DNA of 24,683 nt from Pleurobrachia bachei. Lineage: Eukaryota; Ctenophora; Tentaculata; Cydippida; Pleurobrachiidae. How positions within the stretch are numbered: the first letter of the stretch is position 1; each line of letters opens with the position of its first letter. Position numbers and translations under genes: made by a program. Positions 1 to 10,100 of the stretch are shown here, one piece after another. The notes below the pieces were generated by a model. It was not told the origin of the DNA, did no database searches, and saw nothing but the letters and a program-made list of their open reading frames with translations. Where the stretch lies: contig AVPN01000196.1 in assembly GCA_000695325.1 (NCBI GenBank), positions 48,948 through 73,630 on the forward strand. The letters are read 5' to 3'.

Positions 1-218
1 TGCATTTGAAAGCTCTTATCTTTCTCTTTCTAACGATACCAAAACGATTTCTGTACCTTATCTGGAACTGAAGATATGATTGATTATGTATTCCCCCCCA
101 GCGCGGTATTCCCTCCAGGCCCTTTATAAAAGGGCCTGTAGCATATGCCAACGAAATTTGATGTCATTTTTGGATTTTCATCTCAGATTTCTCACTTCAC
201 ATCCCGCGGCACTCCGTC

Positions 219-690
219 GGGCGCCGTTACGATCTGGGTGGTTGGTGGCCTGTTTACAGGTGCGCGCTTCCAAAATGTTGATTCACTAAAACGGCTCTAG
301 CCGCCGAACTCAACAGTTTTGGCTAATTCAAAGTTTATCCGATAGACCATGTCATGGCCTAACCCAAAGGGCGCGATTATAATCTGGGTGCCTTGCAGCG
401 ACTTTACAGGTGCGCGCTACCAAAAGAGTATACTTAGACCGACTTTTTTCAAACGGCTATAGCCACGCAACCACATGGCCGATTTGAGTAATAGAGAATC
501 GATAGCCCTAACCGAACCCCCAAACCAAACCCTAACGGTAAGCCCTAACACGTCGCGTGCGCCAAAACTACGAATTGTTAGCAATGAAAGGCACGTTTTC
601 CTAACCCAAACCCCAGCCCTAACCCTACTCGAGCCCTAACTCTAAAATCGTATTTCAGCACTCAGCCAACCACCCAGATTTTAACGCTGG
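219..690. repeat. Probable non-autonomous transposon-like element with inverted ends
   Basis: Seen: the segment near 221-250 (gatctgggtggttggtgg) recurs inverted at 664-690 (ccaaccacccagatt). A direct, diverged copy of the left part lies at about 371-456; both share atctgggtg, tttacaggtgcgcgct and a following acggct.tagcc. CCCTAA-like runs lie between the ends. Inference: a degenerate DNA-transposon derivative or a local repeat cluster. No gene is recognisable in 1-772, and the short open frame at 80-289 has no coding features. Confidence 0.4.
503..645. repeat. Degenerate telomere-like CCCTAA repeats
   Basis: Seen: repeated gccctaac/accctaac words at irregular spacing, mixed with aaccccaaacc variants. 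CCCTAA is the metazoan telomere repeat (TTAGGG strand). The run is short, irregular and interrupted, so it is an interstitial or element-internal array and not a chromosome end. Confidence 0.45.
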
Positions 691-784
691 CCTCGACCGT
701 CATGTAATATGAAGGTCACCGGAGCGCCACTATAACGGGGAAAATCCTGTCCCTAAATCGGGGTCCGGCTGTACCACCGTTTTA

Positions 785-803
785 AAGGTCTCTTTTCTCG
801 CAG
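785..803 (+). promoter_or_regulatory. Splice-acceptor-like tract just before ZNF-A start codon
   Basis: A pyrimidine-rich run ending in cag (801-803) stands 8 nt before the ATG at 812. It is conserved in the two downstream paralogs (2447, 3830). It could be the acceptor of a 5'UTR intron or a trans-splice site. Confidence 0.5.
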
Positions 804-811
804 GTTAATTC

Positions 812-2207
812 ATGGCAGACAAAAAACCTGGCGAATCTGGTACTTCAGTCTCATCGACAGCTGATAAACAATTTAAAATTCCTCCCCTTCTGAAAACTGA
901 ACCAATATACGTGGAAAATGACATCAAACCTGTGATATTTACTCCCTGCCCAATATCCAATATGGTTTCGTCAGATTATGCATTATATGGTGAGTTTTAG
1001 CGTGATATTTTTACTTGTTATTTGAACTACGGACTACTAAAGACTGGAAATTTTTATGACAGCTTCGAGTTGTCAGTAGTCCTTCATTGACATCATGCCA
1101 AGTTCTTCCGAATTTCCAATTTCAAGTCAGGAACCGGAGATATTTTTGAGAAACGACAGTTATTTAGAATCCGACTATATCACATCTATCCTACAGGTGG
1201 AGGTGAGAAATTAAAGAGTGGGGATGTTAGTGAAGGAGGAGAGTCATCCACTGCAAATCAACCTACTTCTCAGCAACAACGAGTTATTTCCCAGCAATCT
1301 ATGCAGCGGGCTACTTTCAAAAATGCAGTAAAACTAAAAGCTACGAAGATGGTCTTGTGCATCAAACGGGCTAAAATGAATCCAATTCCAGCGTCTACTA
1401 TCGGTGGATCTGCGACTCAACTACAAATCATTTCTAGACTAAACTCTGCTTCCGATAAAGTTAACCAAGACATGAAACGAACTTCCTTGATTGACGAAAA
1501 TGAAAAGAATAATGGTTTACAGTGTAAAATTAAAGGTTGTTTAGTTTGGAGGTCATCAGAGAAGGACTTGTATCAGCACATTAGAGACGACCACTGATAG
1601 AAAACACTTCTGTGATGTTTGTCCAATGGCTTTCAAGCAAGATTGGTATCTCACTCAACACCATCTGGCGCACAGTGGATACAAACCACACAAATGTAAG
1701 GAGTGTGAAAAATGTTTTTTCCAGAAAAATAATTTACATAAACATCATATCCTTGTTCATAGAAAATCTGTTAGTGACAGTGTTACTTGCCGTGTGGACA
1801 ACTGTGGAGTCAGACTACCTAAATCAGAATTGTACAAGCACATTGAAACTGCACACCCAAAAAAGAATTTCCAGTGTGATATTTGTCCGATGAGTTTCAA
1901 AAATAGCAAGCAATTGAATCAACACCTACGGGCACATAGCGGAATCAAACCTTTTAAATGTGAGGTGTGTGAGATGAAGTTTACTCAAAGGAGTAATTAT
2001 AAAAGACACAAAAGAACTCATACTGATGAGCGTCCATTCAATTGTGAGGTCTGTGGAAAGAAATTTAATCGAAAAAGTAACTTGCAGCTGCACATCAGGA
2101 CACACACTGGGGAGAAACCCTTTCCCTGCAGTAAATGTGGGAAATCATTTAGTCAGGATTCTGCAAAACGTCTTCACGAGTTTAATTGTCCAGGAAACAA
2201 GCATTGA
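812..2207 (+). pseudogene. C2H2 zinc-finger protein A, frameshifted copy
   Basis: Paralog of the two genes downstream. Exon 1 is 812-989 (starts MADKKPGES, contains LLKTEP) with donor GTGAGT; exon 2 starts at 1197 after ctacag and joins in phase 1. The frame then runs through the first finger (CKIKGC...HIRDDH) and ends at TGA 1595-1597. Compared with the paralogs, two bases are missing after 1593; the frame continues +2 with seven more fingers to the stop at 2207, the last one C2HC-like (CSKCGKSF...HEFNC). As written it would give 192 aa with one finger. Either a pseudogene, an allele or an error in the sequence. The intron at 990-1196 also contains an open, coding-looking stretch (about 1093-1196) that I could not join in frame. 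AATAAA lies at 2277. Confidence 0.75.
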
Positions 2208-2276
2208 CTATCACGATATGATTTTTATCAATAATTAACAGAGATTTACTTTTAAAATGATAAAATTGAAAGGGGA

Positions 2277-2282
2277 AATAAA
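2277..2282 (+). terminator. Poly(A) signal AATAAA after ZNF-A
   Basis: AATAAA 70 nt downstream of the terminal stop of ZNF-A and 173 nt before the next start codon. Confidence 0.5.
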
Positions 2283-2430
2283 GTGTTTTTTATCGTTTGA
2301 TAAGTTAACTCTTAAATGTCAAGTATTTAACTTTCTCTATTTTTATATTCTATCCATTAACTTTGTGTTTATTTTCTCCCTCCCCTCCCTTCTAATTTTA
2401 TGTGCAGTCTAGAATAACCACTGTTTTAAA

Positions 2431-2447
2431 GTTCTCTTTTCTCATAG
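2431..2447 (+). promoter_or_regulatory. Splice-acceptor-like tract before ZNF-B start
   Basis: Pyrimidine tract ending tag (2445-2447), then 8 nt (gttaaatc) and the ATG at 2456. Same arrangement as in ZNF-A and ZNF-C. The sequence immediately upstream is unrelated to that of ZNF-A, so no shared upstream exon is visible. Confidence 0.5.
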
Positions 2448-2455
2448 GTTAAATC

Positions 2456-3634
2456 ATGGCAGACTCAAAACCTGGTGAATCTAGTAGTTCAGTCTCATTG
2501 ACAACTGGTAAAAAATTTGAAATTCCTCCCCTTCTGAAAACTGAACCAAGATATTTTATGGATGATAACATTGGAATAGAGAATTCTATTATAACGCGGA
2601 GATCAGACGTTGGATGTTTGGACCATGAAATGGATCCTATAAAGATGGAAAGCACTGATCCTTTTTACTACGACTCAGTTCCTGATATTTCCGCTGTTCC
2701 ACCAATTGATTTGTTTTGTTCAAACTCGGGGCGCAGGGAAGGAGGGTCGAACAAGGCAACAATTGATACCCTTTCTTTTGATAATGGTGAGTTTGTTAGC
2801 GTGTGCTAAATTATTCTCGTCAATTTCTAGTCCGTTAATTCTCCATTTTTTTCAGTTGATAAGATTTCCAAATTGGATAAATTAAAACAACAAAGAAAAC
2901 GGACTTCTAGGGGTTTTGTGGTCGGAAATGATGAAAATTCGGCGGTCCAGTGTAAAATCAAGAGTTGTTCAGTTTGGAGGTCATCAGAGAAGGACTTGTA
3001 TCAGCACATTAGAGACGACCATCCTGATAGAAAACACTTCTGTGATGTTTGTCCAATGGCTTTCAAGCAAGTCTCGCATCTTAATGACCACCATTTTGCA
3101 CACAGTGGATACAAACCACACAAATGTGATGAGTGTGAAAAAAGCTTCCTCCGTAAGAAAGATCTAAATCGACATCAGCGTTTACTACATGGTAGCGAAA
3201 TCATCATCATTCTGTGCCCTGTCAAAAGTTGTGGAGTTAGACTTCCAAAATCAGAGTTGCACGAGCACATTGATACTGCACACCCAAAAAAGGAGGTCCA
3301 GTGTGATATTTGTCCTATGAGTTTCAAAAGAAACTGCGATTTAAATGACCACCGGAGAAAACATAGTGAAGTTAAGTCGTACAGTTGTGAGGAGTGTGGT
3401 AAGAACTTTAGAACATCATCTAATTTTAGCAAACACAAAAGGATTCACACTGGTGAACGTCCCTACAAATGTGAGGAGTGTGGAAAGAAATTTACCCAAA
3501 CAAGTCACTTAAACCGGCACATGATGATACACACGGGGGAGAAACTATATTTTCATTGCGGTATATGTGGGGGAAAATTTACAGGCCGAAAAACCAGGAA
3601 TCTTCACGAGGGATGTTGTTTTGGAAAACGGTGA
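2456..3634 (+). CDS. C2H2 zinc-finger protein B (369 aa)
   Basis: Two exons, 2456-2786 and 2856-3634, with a 69-bp intron (GTGAGT...TTTTTTTCAG), phase 1. Exon 1 gives an acidic N-terminus starting MADSKPGESSSS, with two sumoylation-type motifs (LKTE, IKME). Exon 2 starts with a basic stretch (KLKQQRKR) and then eight fingers: two of the C-x4-C kind (CKIKSC, CPVKSC), five standard C-x2-C fingers with H-x3/4-H, and a last C2HC-like one (CGICGGKF...HEGCC). TGERPYKC and TGEKLYF linkers are present near the C-terminus. Known of the family: sequence-specific DNA binding in the nucleus, usually transcription control. The target is unknown. It lacks a recognisable KRAB, ZAD or BTB domain. Confidence 0.92.
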
Positions 3635-3813
3635 TGTGTGTACCACTAATTTCCATTTTCCTGAAACTTTGAAAGGGTAGATTAGACTTATATATACTTA
3701 TTGATGTATGACCATTTGTGATTTGTATTATATTTTACTTTTTACTACATTATCTGCGATTAGAGGATGCATATTGCACGATGAAAAGATGTAACAATAA
3801 CCACTGTTTTAAA

Positions 3814-3830
3814 GTTCTCTTTTCTCATAG
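3814..3830 (+). promoter_or_regulatory. Splice-acceptor-like tract before ZNF-C start
   Basis: Exact copy of the tract at 2431-2447; the AG is 8 nt before the ATG at 3839. The sequence upstream here is the 3' flank of ZNF-B, only 204 bp after its stop codon. Confidence 0.5.
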
Positions 3831-3838
3831 GTTAAATC

Positions 3839-5017
3839 ATGGCAGACTCAAAACCTGGTGAATCTAGTAGTTCAGTCTCATTGACAACTGGTAAAAAATT
3901 TGAAATTCCTCCCCTTCTGAAAACTGAACCAATATATTTTATGGATGATAACATTGGAATAAAGAATTCTATTATAACGCGGAGATCAGACGTTGGATGT
4001 TTGGACCATGAAATGGATCCTATAAAGATGGAAAGCACTGATCCTTTTTACTACGACTCAGTTCCTGATATTTCCGCTGTTCCACCAATTGATTTGTTTT
4101 GTTCAAACTCGGGGCGCAGGGAAGGAGGGTCGAACAAGGCAACAATTGATACCCTTTCTTTTGATAATGGTGAGTTTGTTAGCGTGTGCTAAATTATTCT
4201 CGTCAATTTCTAGTCCGTTAATTCTCCATTTTTTTCAGTTGATAAGATTTCCAAATTGGATAAATTAAAACAACAAAGAAAACGGACTTCTAGGGGTTTT
4301 GTGGTCGGAAATGATGAAAATTCGGCGGTCCAGTGTAAAATCAAGAGTTGTTCAGTTTGGAGGTCATCAGAGAAGGACTTGTATCAGCACATTAGAGACG
4401 ACCATCCTGATAGAAAACACTTCTGTGATGTTTGTCCAATGGCTTTCAAGCAAGTCTCGCATCTTAATGACCACCATTTTGCACACAGTGGATACAAACC
4501 ACACAAATGTGATGAGTGTGAAAAAAGCTTCCTCCGTAAGAAAGATCTAAATCGACATCAGCGTTTACTACATGGTAGCGAAATCATCATCATTCTGTGC
4601 CCTGTCAAAAGTTGTGGAGTTAGACTTCCAAAATCAGAGTTGCACGAGCACATTGATACTGCACACCCAAAAAAGGAGGTCCAGTGTGATATTTGTCCTA
4701 TGAGTTTCAAAAGAAACTGCGATTTAAATGACCACCGGAGAAAACATAGTGAAGTTAAGTCGTACAGTTGTGAGGAGTGTGGTAAGAACTTTAGAACATC
4801 ATCTAATTTTAGCAAACACAAAAGGATTCACACTGGTGAACGTCCCTACAAATGTGAGGAGTGTGGAAAGAAATTTACCCAAACAAGTCACTTAAACCGG
4901 CACATGATGATACACACGGGGGAGAAACTATATTTTCATTGCGGTATATGTGGGGGAAAATTTACAGGCCGAAAAACCAGGAATCTTCACGAGGGATGTT
5001 GTTTTGGAAAACGGTGA
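3839..5017 (+). CDS. C2H2 zinc-finger protein C (369 aa)
   Basis: Tandem copy of ZNF-B: exons 3839-4169 and 4239-5017, same 69-bp intron and same eight fingers. It differs from ZNF-B at two residues, both in exon 1 near the first sumoylation-type motif (Arg32 to Ile and Glu42 to Lys, B to C). All fingers are identical, so both proteins should bind the same DNA. The stop at 5015-5017 is 176 bp before the start of the next gene. Confidence 0.92.
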
Positions 5018-5193
5018 TGTGTGTACCACTAATTTCCATTTTCCTGAAACTTTGAAAGGGTAGATTAGACTTATATATACTTATTGATGTATGACCATTT
5101 GTGATTTGTATTATATTTTACTTTTTACTACATTATCTGCGATTAGAGGATGCATATTGCACGATGAAAAGATGTAACAACCCATACCATAGA

Positions 5194-6798
5194 ATGGCTA
5201 CACCATTTCTCCTGCTATCAGTGTTCATCACTCTCACCACCGCCACCAAGAATGTCCTTGTAATCACTGCTATACCCGGTTCCCACGTGTACATCTCAGC
5301 TGAGGTTGCTACTATGATAGCAGAGCGAGGGTATAACGTCACACTACTGAGCATGGTACAGGATACTCGTGTTAACTTTGATGATCGACCCTTTACATCG
5401 ATATACATGAGGGGTGTGGAGTATAAAGAGGAGTTTAATAACTTGATGAATGGGCTGGTTAGGGAGTTGAAGAACTTGCCCACAGAGTATGGTATGTTGA
5501 CTATGTTCTCTACCCGGATCCCGGAGGAGACATTTAGACAGTTCATGACCCCGACTACTGATGTTTTGTTGCCATATTTCAATGGCCCAGAGTTCCAAAA
5601 CCTCCTTGACTCAACCCCATTTAGTCTCATTGTTCTAGAGGACACGGCTAACTTTGGGGCCAAGATCAGACTTTCTAAAAGTGGGATTCCGGTTGTTGGA
5701 GTACTGGCGGTGTCTGAATACACGTTCACTAGGTCCCATCTTAACCAGGGTATGCTAATTAACAGCGAACCAAATAATTTCAACACCCTTACAGACGATA
5801 CTCCTCCCTCTCTTTCAGACAGACTCTTTACCCTCAAACAAATATTGGAGATAATCTACGTTCTCGTTATAAAGTTCTCCGGAAATGAGATGACCAAACA
5901 TTACGAGGATGCAGGGGTCACACAGTTGGAAGCAGATCGAATTCACGTTGCTAACTTTATTTTTGACCACCCTGCACTTTCCTTCCCAGCCCTCTCCGCT
6001 CCATCCATGTTCAATATGGGTTTCTTCCATTTGGATCTGTACAAAGCTCAGCCGCTTCCTGATAAATACACAGAAATCCTAGATAGTGGGAAGTGTGAGA
6101 GCGTGGTTTACATGTCGTTTGGCTCCTATGCTGAAGATATAACCTTGTTCCCGTTCGTGGTTCTCATGCTGCGGGGCTTGTCACGTGTCCAGGGTGTCTG
6201 CCTGGTTCTGAAGACCAAACAGGATCTAGCCCAGCACGCCCCGGGGCTCAACATCCTCCAGGAGGGTTGGGTGCCCCAGAAGGACCTCTTGGCCAGTGGC
6301 AGAGTGGACATGTTTATCAGTCACTGTGGTAATAACGGCCGAATGGAGAGTCTTTTCTATGGGGTACCTCTATTGTGTGTACCCTTATTTGGTGATCAGT
6401 ACTACAATGCACGAATGGTTCACCGGAGAAGGTTTGGCAGGCTGGTCCCTAAAGAACGGATTACTGAGGAGTCCTTCAGAGATGAAGTGAAGAGTTTCCT
6501 GGGTGATGTTCCCACATACCAGGCTGAGATCACAACTGCCAGCAACTTTGTAAAATCTGACCCTACCTCGGGGAGGGAGGTATTTCTGTTTATCTGCGAG
6601 CACCTACTGGCGGGAGGGAACCTAGACTTTCTGAAGAATAAAGTGCTGATGGAACAGAGTGCAGTTGAGGTGTATAATTTGGATGTGTTAGGAGTAGTCC
6701 TGTTGGTAGTGATTGGTCTGGTTGGATTCCTTCTCTGGGTGTCCTTCTCCTGTTGTAGGTGCATGTTCAACCGGGCTACAAAAAGCAAAACAGAGTGA
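5194..6798 (+). CDS. UDP-glycosyltransferase (GT1 family), membrane-anchored
   Basis: Intronless, 534 aa. Enzymes of this family transfer a sugar from a UDP-sugar to small lipophilic acceptors in the ER lumen. Seen: signal peptide at about 1-18 (MATPFLLLSVFITLTTAT), then NVLVITAIPGSHVY with the catalytic-type His31; Asp150 (VLED) sits where the family's second catalytic residue lies; the complete UGT signature starts FISHCGNNG (about 374) and ends FGDQ (402). A transmembrane helix at about 495-518 is followed by a short tail ending KSKTE, a KxKxx ER-retrieval motif. Length is normal for animal UGTs. The frame is open to 5101, but I chose the ATG at 5194 because the signal peptide starts there and the upstream residues lie in duplicated flanking DNA. 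An AG stands 1 nt before the ATG. The acceptor substrate and sugar donor cannot be told. Confidence 0.93.
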   Translation: MATPFLLLSVFITLTTATKNVLVITAIPGSHVYISAEVATMIAERGYNVTLLSMVQDTRVNFDDRPFTSIYMRGVEYKEEFNNLMNGLVRELKNLPTEYGMLTMFSTRIPEETFRQFMTPTTDVLLPYFNGPEFQNLLDSTPFSLIVLEDTANFGAKIRLSKSGIPVVGVLAVSEYTFTRSHLNQGMLINSEPNNFNTLTDDTPPSLSDRLFTLKQILEIIYVLVIKFSGNEMTKHYEDAGVTQLEADRIHVANFIFDHPALSFPALSAPSMFNMGFFHLDLYKAQPLPDKYTEILDSGKCESVVYMSFGSYAEDITLFPFVVLMLRGLSRVQGVCLVLKTKQDLAQHAPGLNILQEGWVPQKDLLASGRVDMFISHCGNNGRMESLFYGVPLLCVPLFGDQYYNARMVHRRRFGRLVPKERITEESFRDEVKSFLGDVPTYQAEITTASNFVKSDPTSGREVFLFICEHLLAGGNLDFLKNKVLMEQSAVEVYNLDVLGVVLLVVIGLVGFLLWVSFSCCRCMFNRATKSKTE

Positions 6799-7138
6799 AT
6801 TGGTACGGCATTTCTCTAGCACATATATGACTAGCGACTACTTTATAATGTCTGTTTACGAATGTAGTTTTTACAATGTATTGGTTTCTCCTCGTTATAT
6901 TGCTGTGTATCATATTTATGTAACGCAGAGAATGGGCAACAAAGAACCCTCATCCCTTGTTTTCTTGGCAAAACTCACTTGATAACTTGTTTATGAATTT
7001 GTAAATTGTGGATATGTTTATGTTTTTTTCTATCACATTTATTACTGAACTCGGTATCTTACTTATAAAGTACTGACTACTGATCTAGTCATGTTTGACT
7101 GATTTAATTTCATATATCCCCATCCCATAGCCCCTGCC
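6799..7138 (+). other. Intergenic spacer between UGT and EIF2B4
   Basis: 340 bp, AT-rich, with no coding features in it. Its last part (about 7104-7130) looks like a splice acceptor. Confidence 0.6.
7108..7130 (+). promoter_or_regulatory. Splice-acceptor-like tract before EIF2B4 start
   Basis: A pyrimidine-rich run (atatccccatcccatag) ends in AG at 7129-7130, exactly 8 nt before the ATG at 7139, as in the zinc-finger genes. Either a 5'UTR intron acceptor or a trans-splice site. Confidence 0.45.
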
Positions 7139-10100
7139 ATGTCTGAACCTGTAGCAGCGGCCACTCCGGGCACGGAGCCTGTAGTTAAAACAAAGGCCCA
7201 GCTAAAGGCAGAGAGACGGGCAATACAAGGTAATAATGGTGGGAGGTGGAATGAGTCTTTTGGTTACAATCATAAGCGGGTCCAAAAGCCAAAACCAATA
7301 CTCTGTAACTCTTGTGAGTGTCAAACAAATTCCATATTTTCACTAGAAATTTAATTCATTTCTCCCCCACACATAGAGGCACAGCGGGCTGCAAAACAGG
7401 CACAAAAAGAACAACAAGGTCAGAGTGGTGGAGGTAAACCAAAACAGCAACAACAACAACCCCAACAAAAACAACAGCAATCACCAGCTGGGAAGGGGAA
7501 ACCAGTTGCTGACAGTAAGAGTCTCTTTTCGGAGCGTGCTCGAGCAAACTTCTACTTCTAGCCGCGTGCTCGAGCACACGTGCGCGGCGCTCCCTCTCAT
7601 TCTCAGTCACGTGACTAGCACACCCTTTCGTACAAAATATAGGGGGAGAGCGTGTTGTAGAGAGAGCACGAAGCTATGGTTAGCATTTCAATAGCCGCTG
7701 ACCAGAGCACTCTCGTAAAAGAGACGCGCAGGGGATAGCACAGCACGCTCCGAAAATGCCGCATAAGTTGATACAGTTTGTTTTCACACATGGCATGTTT
7801 CTGGGTTACTATGGCTACCATAATTCGGAGTTTTCCTAATTACGATCTTTCTTCTCCCAATCAGACAAGGCAGCGGTTAAGTCTCAGCAACAGGAGCCAG
7901 CAAAACCTCCAGATAGTTGCGGTCGAGTGGAGATTCTCTCCCATTTGAAACTTTATGATCGGACAATCCCACCCACACAAACACTCAGGTAGACAGAGAG
8001 AGAGCATTCTAGGTATGCTAACTATGAAGTATCTTTTTCATGACTGTTCACACTGATTTTGAGTGATTGAGAGAAGCGAAGTCTCGCGGGGTTGTGGTGG
8101 TTGCGTCACAAAGTGTGTGCCACAAAAAAAGGCATTTTGGGGAACTTCGCGGAGGGCGCGGGGACCTCCAATCAGGGTTCTTGGCGCGCGTGTTCTTTCT
8201 CTCTCTGGACCAGGGATGTGATTTGAGAAGACTCGATGTGACCCAGTCTCCACTGAGCGACCGGAGCCCACTGAGTAGTGTCAAATGCCGATGGCGATTT
8301 TGGGTTAAGATTTTGTCTGTGATTGTGGCTGCCTACATTTTGGGGTTTTAATTAAACGATTCAATGGTGCATTCTCAAGTTTATCTGAATGTGATGAGTT
8401 AAGTTTTACCTTCCCCCATTTCTTTCAGTTTTACATCATCCAAAGTTCACCCTGCCTTCGTTAAACTTGGAGTACAAATGGCTCGGGTAAGTTCCCTAAC
8501 ACCACCCTTCCTTCCTTTCAATAACGTCAATAAATATCTGAATACCCCCTCTTGTTCAGGACATTGTTGTGGGTAGTAATGCTAGATGTGCGGCCCTGAT
8601 TTGTGCAGTTAAAACCTTCATAGCTGATTACAAGTGCCCTAAAACTAAGGAGATACGATCACACCTGAACATTGCTCTAAAACCCTGTTTCACGTGAGTT
8701 TTTAAACGCTTTTATTAGACATAAAAAGCGATACAAAAATACAATAAATACATCATATTTTTCGTCTTTATAAGAATTTAAACAAAATCTAAAAATTGGC
8801 TTCTTCTCCAAAAAAGTATTTCTTAGCCACCGACGAGGTTCGAACTCGCGACCCCTGCTTTACGAGAGCAGTGCTCTGCCACTGAGCTACGGTGGCCCTG
8901 CGTAAAGTGCAATTCCAACCTTTTTATATTCCATCTTCGGCAAAAGAGCAACCTTTTCTATCGTCTCAAAGTTTGTTTAAACATGGCTCCCAATGTATGA
9001 CCGATGCCTTTCCCAGCTACTTAATTCTTACCCCAAGGTACGGTACCTCTCCCAGTTTCTAACACAACTTCCCCACTCCCCAGGTACCTCTCCTCTTGAC
9101 AATACCCTCACTCCGCAGGTACCTCTCCCAGTATCTAATTGCCTAGCTAGACCACCTTGAACATGAAAATTGGTTTGAACAAACTGTCTAAAACACAACT
9201 TCCGCAGGTACCTCTCCCAGTGTCGAATGATGTGCGTTTCAATGGAGAACTTTATCAAGCACATCAAGTTGCAGATCACCAAGAGTAGCCCGGAACTAAC
9301 TGAGAGTGAGGCTCGAGAGGAGCTGTTGGAGGCCTGTGAGGATTTCTTTAAAGAGGTGAGAGTCTCAGAACGGGGTGAGAATCTCAGAGCAACAAGTTTT
9401 CTTCAAAGAGGTGAGGGTCTTAGAACAAGACGTGATTCTCAGAAGTCAAAACAAGTATTTTTCTGTAGTGGGTGGTTCTCAGAACAAGTCTTCAGATTCA
9501 GAAGGGGGCGGGAAGAATGGTTCTAGAATGTCGTAACATGGAGAGAGAGGGAGAGCCATGTCCAGTGCTGTGCATCCGTATCTTGTCTTCCTATGGGGGG
9601 GGATTAATTGGGAACTGAATAGCATTCAGCAGAGCCTGATGTTAGAGTCTAACAGTCAGCAGATTCAGAAGACGACATCATGTGTTACCTTTAGCTTTGT
9701 TACCCTGCTGTTAGATGTCGTGTGTTACCTTTGTTCATCGGCTCCATAGTTTAATAGAGTTTGTAGAATCTCTGATTTCCCAGTCCTCGCAGCAGCCATT
9801 AGTACAGTCTCGCCTGGAAAGTGGGGAAGTTTATAACAAGGAGCCAGGGTAGAGAGATAGTTTCACTCCTGTAACAGTCAGGCTACTAAATTGTTTCTAA
9901 AGTTAGGGATTTTCCCTTCCCAGTCCGTCAGTTTGTCAACAACCCTACTCATTATTGTGCTGGCAGGCGCTGTTTAGAGGTAGCGTAGAAATCATGTCTT
10001 AACTTTGTTTGACAAAACTGAACCTGCGTGCTATCGAGATTGGTAGCACACACTCGTGATTGGGTGAGACAGACAGTGTCGGTGCAAGTCATCGGGGTCA

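Larger units (their letters stand above)
2413..3795 (+). repeat. Tandem duplication unit 1 (1,383 bp, ZNF-B)
   Basis: The unit starts aataaccactg and ends gatgtaac. It is repeated head-to-tail at 3796-5178. By eye I find only two differences, 2550 g / 3933 t and 2579 g / 3962 a, both changing an amino acid. The unit holds one complete two-exon zinc-finger gene plus its 3' flank. Breakpoint microhomology is at most two bases (aa). Confidence 0.93.
3796..5178 (+). repeat. Tandem duplication unit 2 (1,383 bp, ZNF-C)
   Basis: Second copy of the 2413-3795 unit. Its right breakpoint lies 15 bp before the start codon of the UDP-glycosyltransferase, so the sequence upstream of that gene also occurs between ZNF-B and ZNF-C. 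Confidence 0.93.

Noticed and set aside
5101-5193. Upstream extension of the UGT frame (MICIIFYFLL...)
   Set aside because: It lies in the duplicated 3' flank of the zinc-finger genes, and the signal peptide starts at the ATG at 5194.
5133-5837. 234-codon open frame antisense to the UGT
   Set aside because: A shadow of the UGT coding frame; no family features of its own.
7356-7610. Minus-strand frame across EIF2B4 exon 2
   Set aside because: Antisense shadow of a Gln-rich coding exon and the adjacent MITE.
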